Of a DNA stretch of 64,000 nt, positions 61,946 to 64,000 are shown in pieces. Each line of letters opens with the position of its first letter. Positions within the stretch are counted from its first letter, which is position 1. The stretch covers positions 73,844,147 to 73,908,146 of the forward strand of contig CM048753.1 of NCBI GenBank assembly GCA_026315105.1, written 5' to 3'. The notes below the pieces were generated by a model that ran no database searches, was not told the DNA's origin, and saw nothing but the letters and a program-made list of their open reading frames with translations. The position numbers and the translations under genes were made by a program. This stretch comes from Locusta migratoria (taxonomy: Eukaryota; Arthropoda; Insecta; Orthoptera; Acrididae).

Positions 61946-62515
61946 AGTGTCGTACCAACCCCTCCTTCCGTCTCCATGATTTTTGCCTAACCCTCCACGA
62001 CCTTCCCATCCTCCACATCCCCACCCTTAACTACCTCGGCCTCACCCTTGATCAATCCCTCTCTTGGACCCTCCCACCTCCGTACAGTCTGTCAGAAAGG
62101 AATGTCCCATCTCAATCTCCTCAGACTCCTCTCCAGCCAGAAGTGGGGCCCAACCCATCCACTATCCTAAATACCTACAGATCTATCATGCATTCCGTCC
62201 TCTCCTCCTATTACAAGACCCTTGAAATCTTATGTCTGGAACTGGTGCTTCATTGGGGAGCGATCTAAACCACTTTGTACAGGTTTCCAGCCAAGATCGC
62301 GTTTTTATTTTTAGGATCACTGGTTTGGACATTTGCAGAGAATCTTTGTAGATGTAAATGTCGTACCAACCCCTCCTTCCGTCTCCATGATTTTTGCCTA
62401 ACCCTCCACGACCGTCTCATCCCCCACATCCCTACCCTTAACTACCTCGTTCTCACCCTTGATCAATCCCTCCCCTGGACCCTCCCACCTCGGTACAGTC
62501 TCTCCAGCTAAATGT
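61920..62515 (+). repeat. LINE RT fragment in a direct duplication of about 410 bp
   Basis: A segment encoding CKCRTNPSFRLHDFCLTLHD then IPTLNYLGLTLDQSLSWTL (LINE RT palm, jockey/CR1 superfamily, family E) occurs at 61946-62095 and again at 62345-62490. Each copy is preceded by a CR1-A-like tail (cagagtatctttgtagatgt, cagagaatctttgtagatgt). The first copy runs on into HLNLLRLLSSQKWGPTHPL. The second stops early. Confidence 0.7.
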
Positions 62516-62550
62516 GGACCTCAAACCATCCACTATCCTTTATACTAGCG

Positions 62551-63237
62551 GTCGGCTTCTGGCGGACCGCGGTCCAGATCCGGACCACGGAAAGCCGAAA
62601 CCTGGACCGCCAACAATATTTTGAAATTGTAAGTTATAGATTCAAATCACTTAATAGATACTTTATTCTGTAGTAACAATTCGTATAAGTGTCAACGTTA
62701 TAATTTTTCTAGACTCTTAGAATTAAGTGCTGAATAATTAGGACCCTTAATGATTATTATAGGTAGGGTAAATAAATGGTTGGTTATGATGTGCAGCACT
62801 GGAGAGTACGTGATGAGCGGTAGCAAAACGGAGGAAGCTACCCTGTGATCCGCATAAAAGTCTTGTACACACGAATGCAGCAAAAGAACTCTATCTAGCG
62901 AACAAGGACATTCTATAAATATGCATACAGTCTCTGACACCTCTATTTAAGCGGTCAAGGAATACCCATTTAAACACCATTTTTGTGCCCTTAAAGATCA
63001 TCTTTAGATGTTTCTCCAGAAGCAGAATGGACGGATGTAGCTGGGAAGTTGTTCTACCTATCAAAGTGTTTACTCCAAATGGATATAACAGAATTGCAGG
63101 ATGACATTTCCTTGCAAACGTATAAAAATGAATCCACTGACGAATTGTGGAGTGAACATGTCTCTGAAAAATATGAAAATTGCAAAACATTAGCCATCTA
63201 CCTGGCTCCACATATATGTCTGAAATTTCATTAAATA
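62551..63237 (+). mobile_element. hAT-type transposon fragment
   Basis: The start actagcggtcggcttctggc has the form of hAT terminal sequences. At 63049-63237 the frame FYLSKCLLQMDITELQDDIS, then LQTYKNESTDELWSEHVSEK and KTLAIYLAP resembles the LELIDLQ...KYPNL...AL segment near the C-terminus of hAT transposases related to ZBED/FAM200 proteins. The catalytic core and most of the gene are missing. Confidence 0.45.
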
Positions 63238-63257
63238 AAGTAAATTTTCTGTCTTCT

Positions 63258-63286
63258 AGGATAAGCCGTAAAGTGAGTATTGCCTA
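63258..63286 (-). mobile_element. RTE sliver of about 29 bp
   Basis: tctaggataagccgtaaagt and gagtattgcct match 51139-51170 of the full RTE exactly, followed by extra attgcctattgcc repeats. It is too short for more than a scar. Confidence 0.6.
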
Positions 63287-63696
63287 TTGCCTATTGCCAG
63301 TGATTGGTTTAAACTTCATTTAAATGGAAATAAAATCGTTTCCATATCAACTGACATGTTTATGATTTACGAAAACATCCTGAAGCATCAATCTTTTAGT
63401 GAATGCCGAAGACAGCTCAGAACACAGTGGACTTCAGCCAGATATAAGATAAGTTCTTTTTATATCAACTTCACTTACAGTGGAATGACTGTGTTATAGA
63501 GACTGTCACCTAATAAAACTTTCCGTGATTTAGGAAAACATTAGGGCTCAGTTTGAGTTATTCCCAAAAGGGGTGACTGTCGTCCCTACACTCCTTCCCC
63601 TCTCCTATCCCCCTCCCTCCCTCTGCGCTCTCCCCCTCCCCTCTCCAGCAGGGTCCTCAGTGCTGTCAGCTTTAAACAGTGCATCGTTTCGTGTTA
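63287..63696. other. Interval without a recognised gene
   Basis: A 70-codon plus-strand frame (63287-63499) has no recognisable motif. A C-rich stretch is at 63580-63650. Confidence 0.3.
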
Positions 63697-64000
63697 TTTG
63701 CCCACTTTAGGTTACGGTAGTCGTTTTTTGACAGCTCTAAATTTAAATAAACATAACGGCGTAACCGTCAGTTGACACGAAAATTTAATAACCGAATTTT
63801 TAGAGGAGAAAATTCTCTATAACTTTGCTCTTTTATGTTTCTTTCATATTTCGTATCGTTTCAGAGATATTTGCAAAAGTAACGGCGAGTTTGCGACATA
63901 TGTCTGTCTGTCTGTCCGTCCGTAACGTGTTCCCCGTTTTTAAGACGAACCGTTCAACCGATGAACACCAAATTTTACAGACATAATTTTAGACCGACAA
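63697..64000 (-). mobile_element. TIR element, family T, cut by the window edge
   Basis: Begins gcccactttaggttacggta and carries, inverted relative to 43-45 kb, the gaggagaaaattctctataa and gtctgtccgtccgtaacgtg modules. Confidence 0.7.

Noticed and set aside
1..64000. Integrated viral sequence
   Set aside because: No capsid, envelope, retroviral gag-pol or other viral protein motif was seen. All RTs are LINE or Penelope type.

Overview
This window reads as a repeat-saturated piece of a large arthropod genome, most likely an orthopteran (grasshopper or locust). That placement is an inference from repeat types that look familiar from such genomes: CR1-like LINEs with a (TAGATG)n 3' tail, a tRNA-headed SINE beginning gccggccgcggtgg, RTE LINEs ending in (AAC)n, and abundant Penelope-like elements. 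There is no bacterial gene organisation. Almost every long open frame is a decayed transposon gene.

Host genes. Three candidate host exons are visible, all on the minus strand. One encodes a MATH/TRAF-like segment (2267-2617) behind a clear splice acceptor. One is a short exon with a strong donor (9100-9231) whose phase would fit the MATH exon. One may be a first exon with a TATA-like box, a signal-peptide-like start and a strong donor (44903-45124).

Layout. 1-4.8 kb: two RTE fragments tail to tail, the MATH exon, a CR1, a mariner remnant. 4.8-9 kb: old LINE fragments, a TIR transposon inside a CR1, and an inverted SINE pair with its target duplication. 9-15.1 kb: a fold-back mariner, then adjacent Helitrons, one of which carries a 3-kb Penelope-like element (PLE) with inverted arms. 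15-18 kb: three RTE pieces with a nested SINE, then four tRNA-like units. 18.2-19.5 kb: a second PLE keeping only its GIY-YIG endonuclease. 19.7-25.5 kb: a CR1-like LINE split by a TIR element, then RTE, CR1 and SINE copies. 25.7-31.9 kb: a large palindromic element containing a CR1, a Tc1-like transposon containing another CR1, and a fold-back mariner containing a SINE and an LTR-like insert. 32-38 kb: non-autonomous Helitrons and LINE fragments. 38-43 kb: a pogo-like transposon, inverted-repeat elements and a gene-poor stretch. 43-48 kb: a tandem-repeat TIR element, the candidate signal-peptide exon, a ribozyme-bearing inverted pair, and a Helitron-like array of about 444-bp units. 50-53.3 kb: the best element, a nearly full-length RTE LINE broken by one frameshift. 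53.5-57.6 kb: CR1, a second RTE-like LINE with a nested solo-LTR-like insert, and a second palindromic element. 57.7-64 kb: Helitrons, a small ribozyme-bearing inverted element with an internal empty-site control, a hAT fragment and assorted pieces.

Main biological observation. Four separate loci (11.0-14.1, 18.2-19.5, 45.1-45.7, 59.3-59.8 kb) share one design: inverted arms carrying a hammerhead-ribozyme-like core, a target-site duplication, and 22-49 extra nucleotides between arm and duplication on one side only. Two contain Penelope coding remnants, which ties the other two to that group. Penelope elements with hammerhead motifs are known. The recurring asymmetric inverted architecture, including short body-less versions, is what deserves a closer look.
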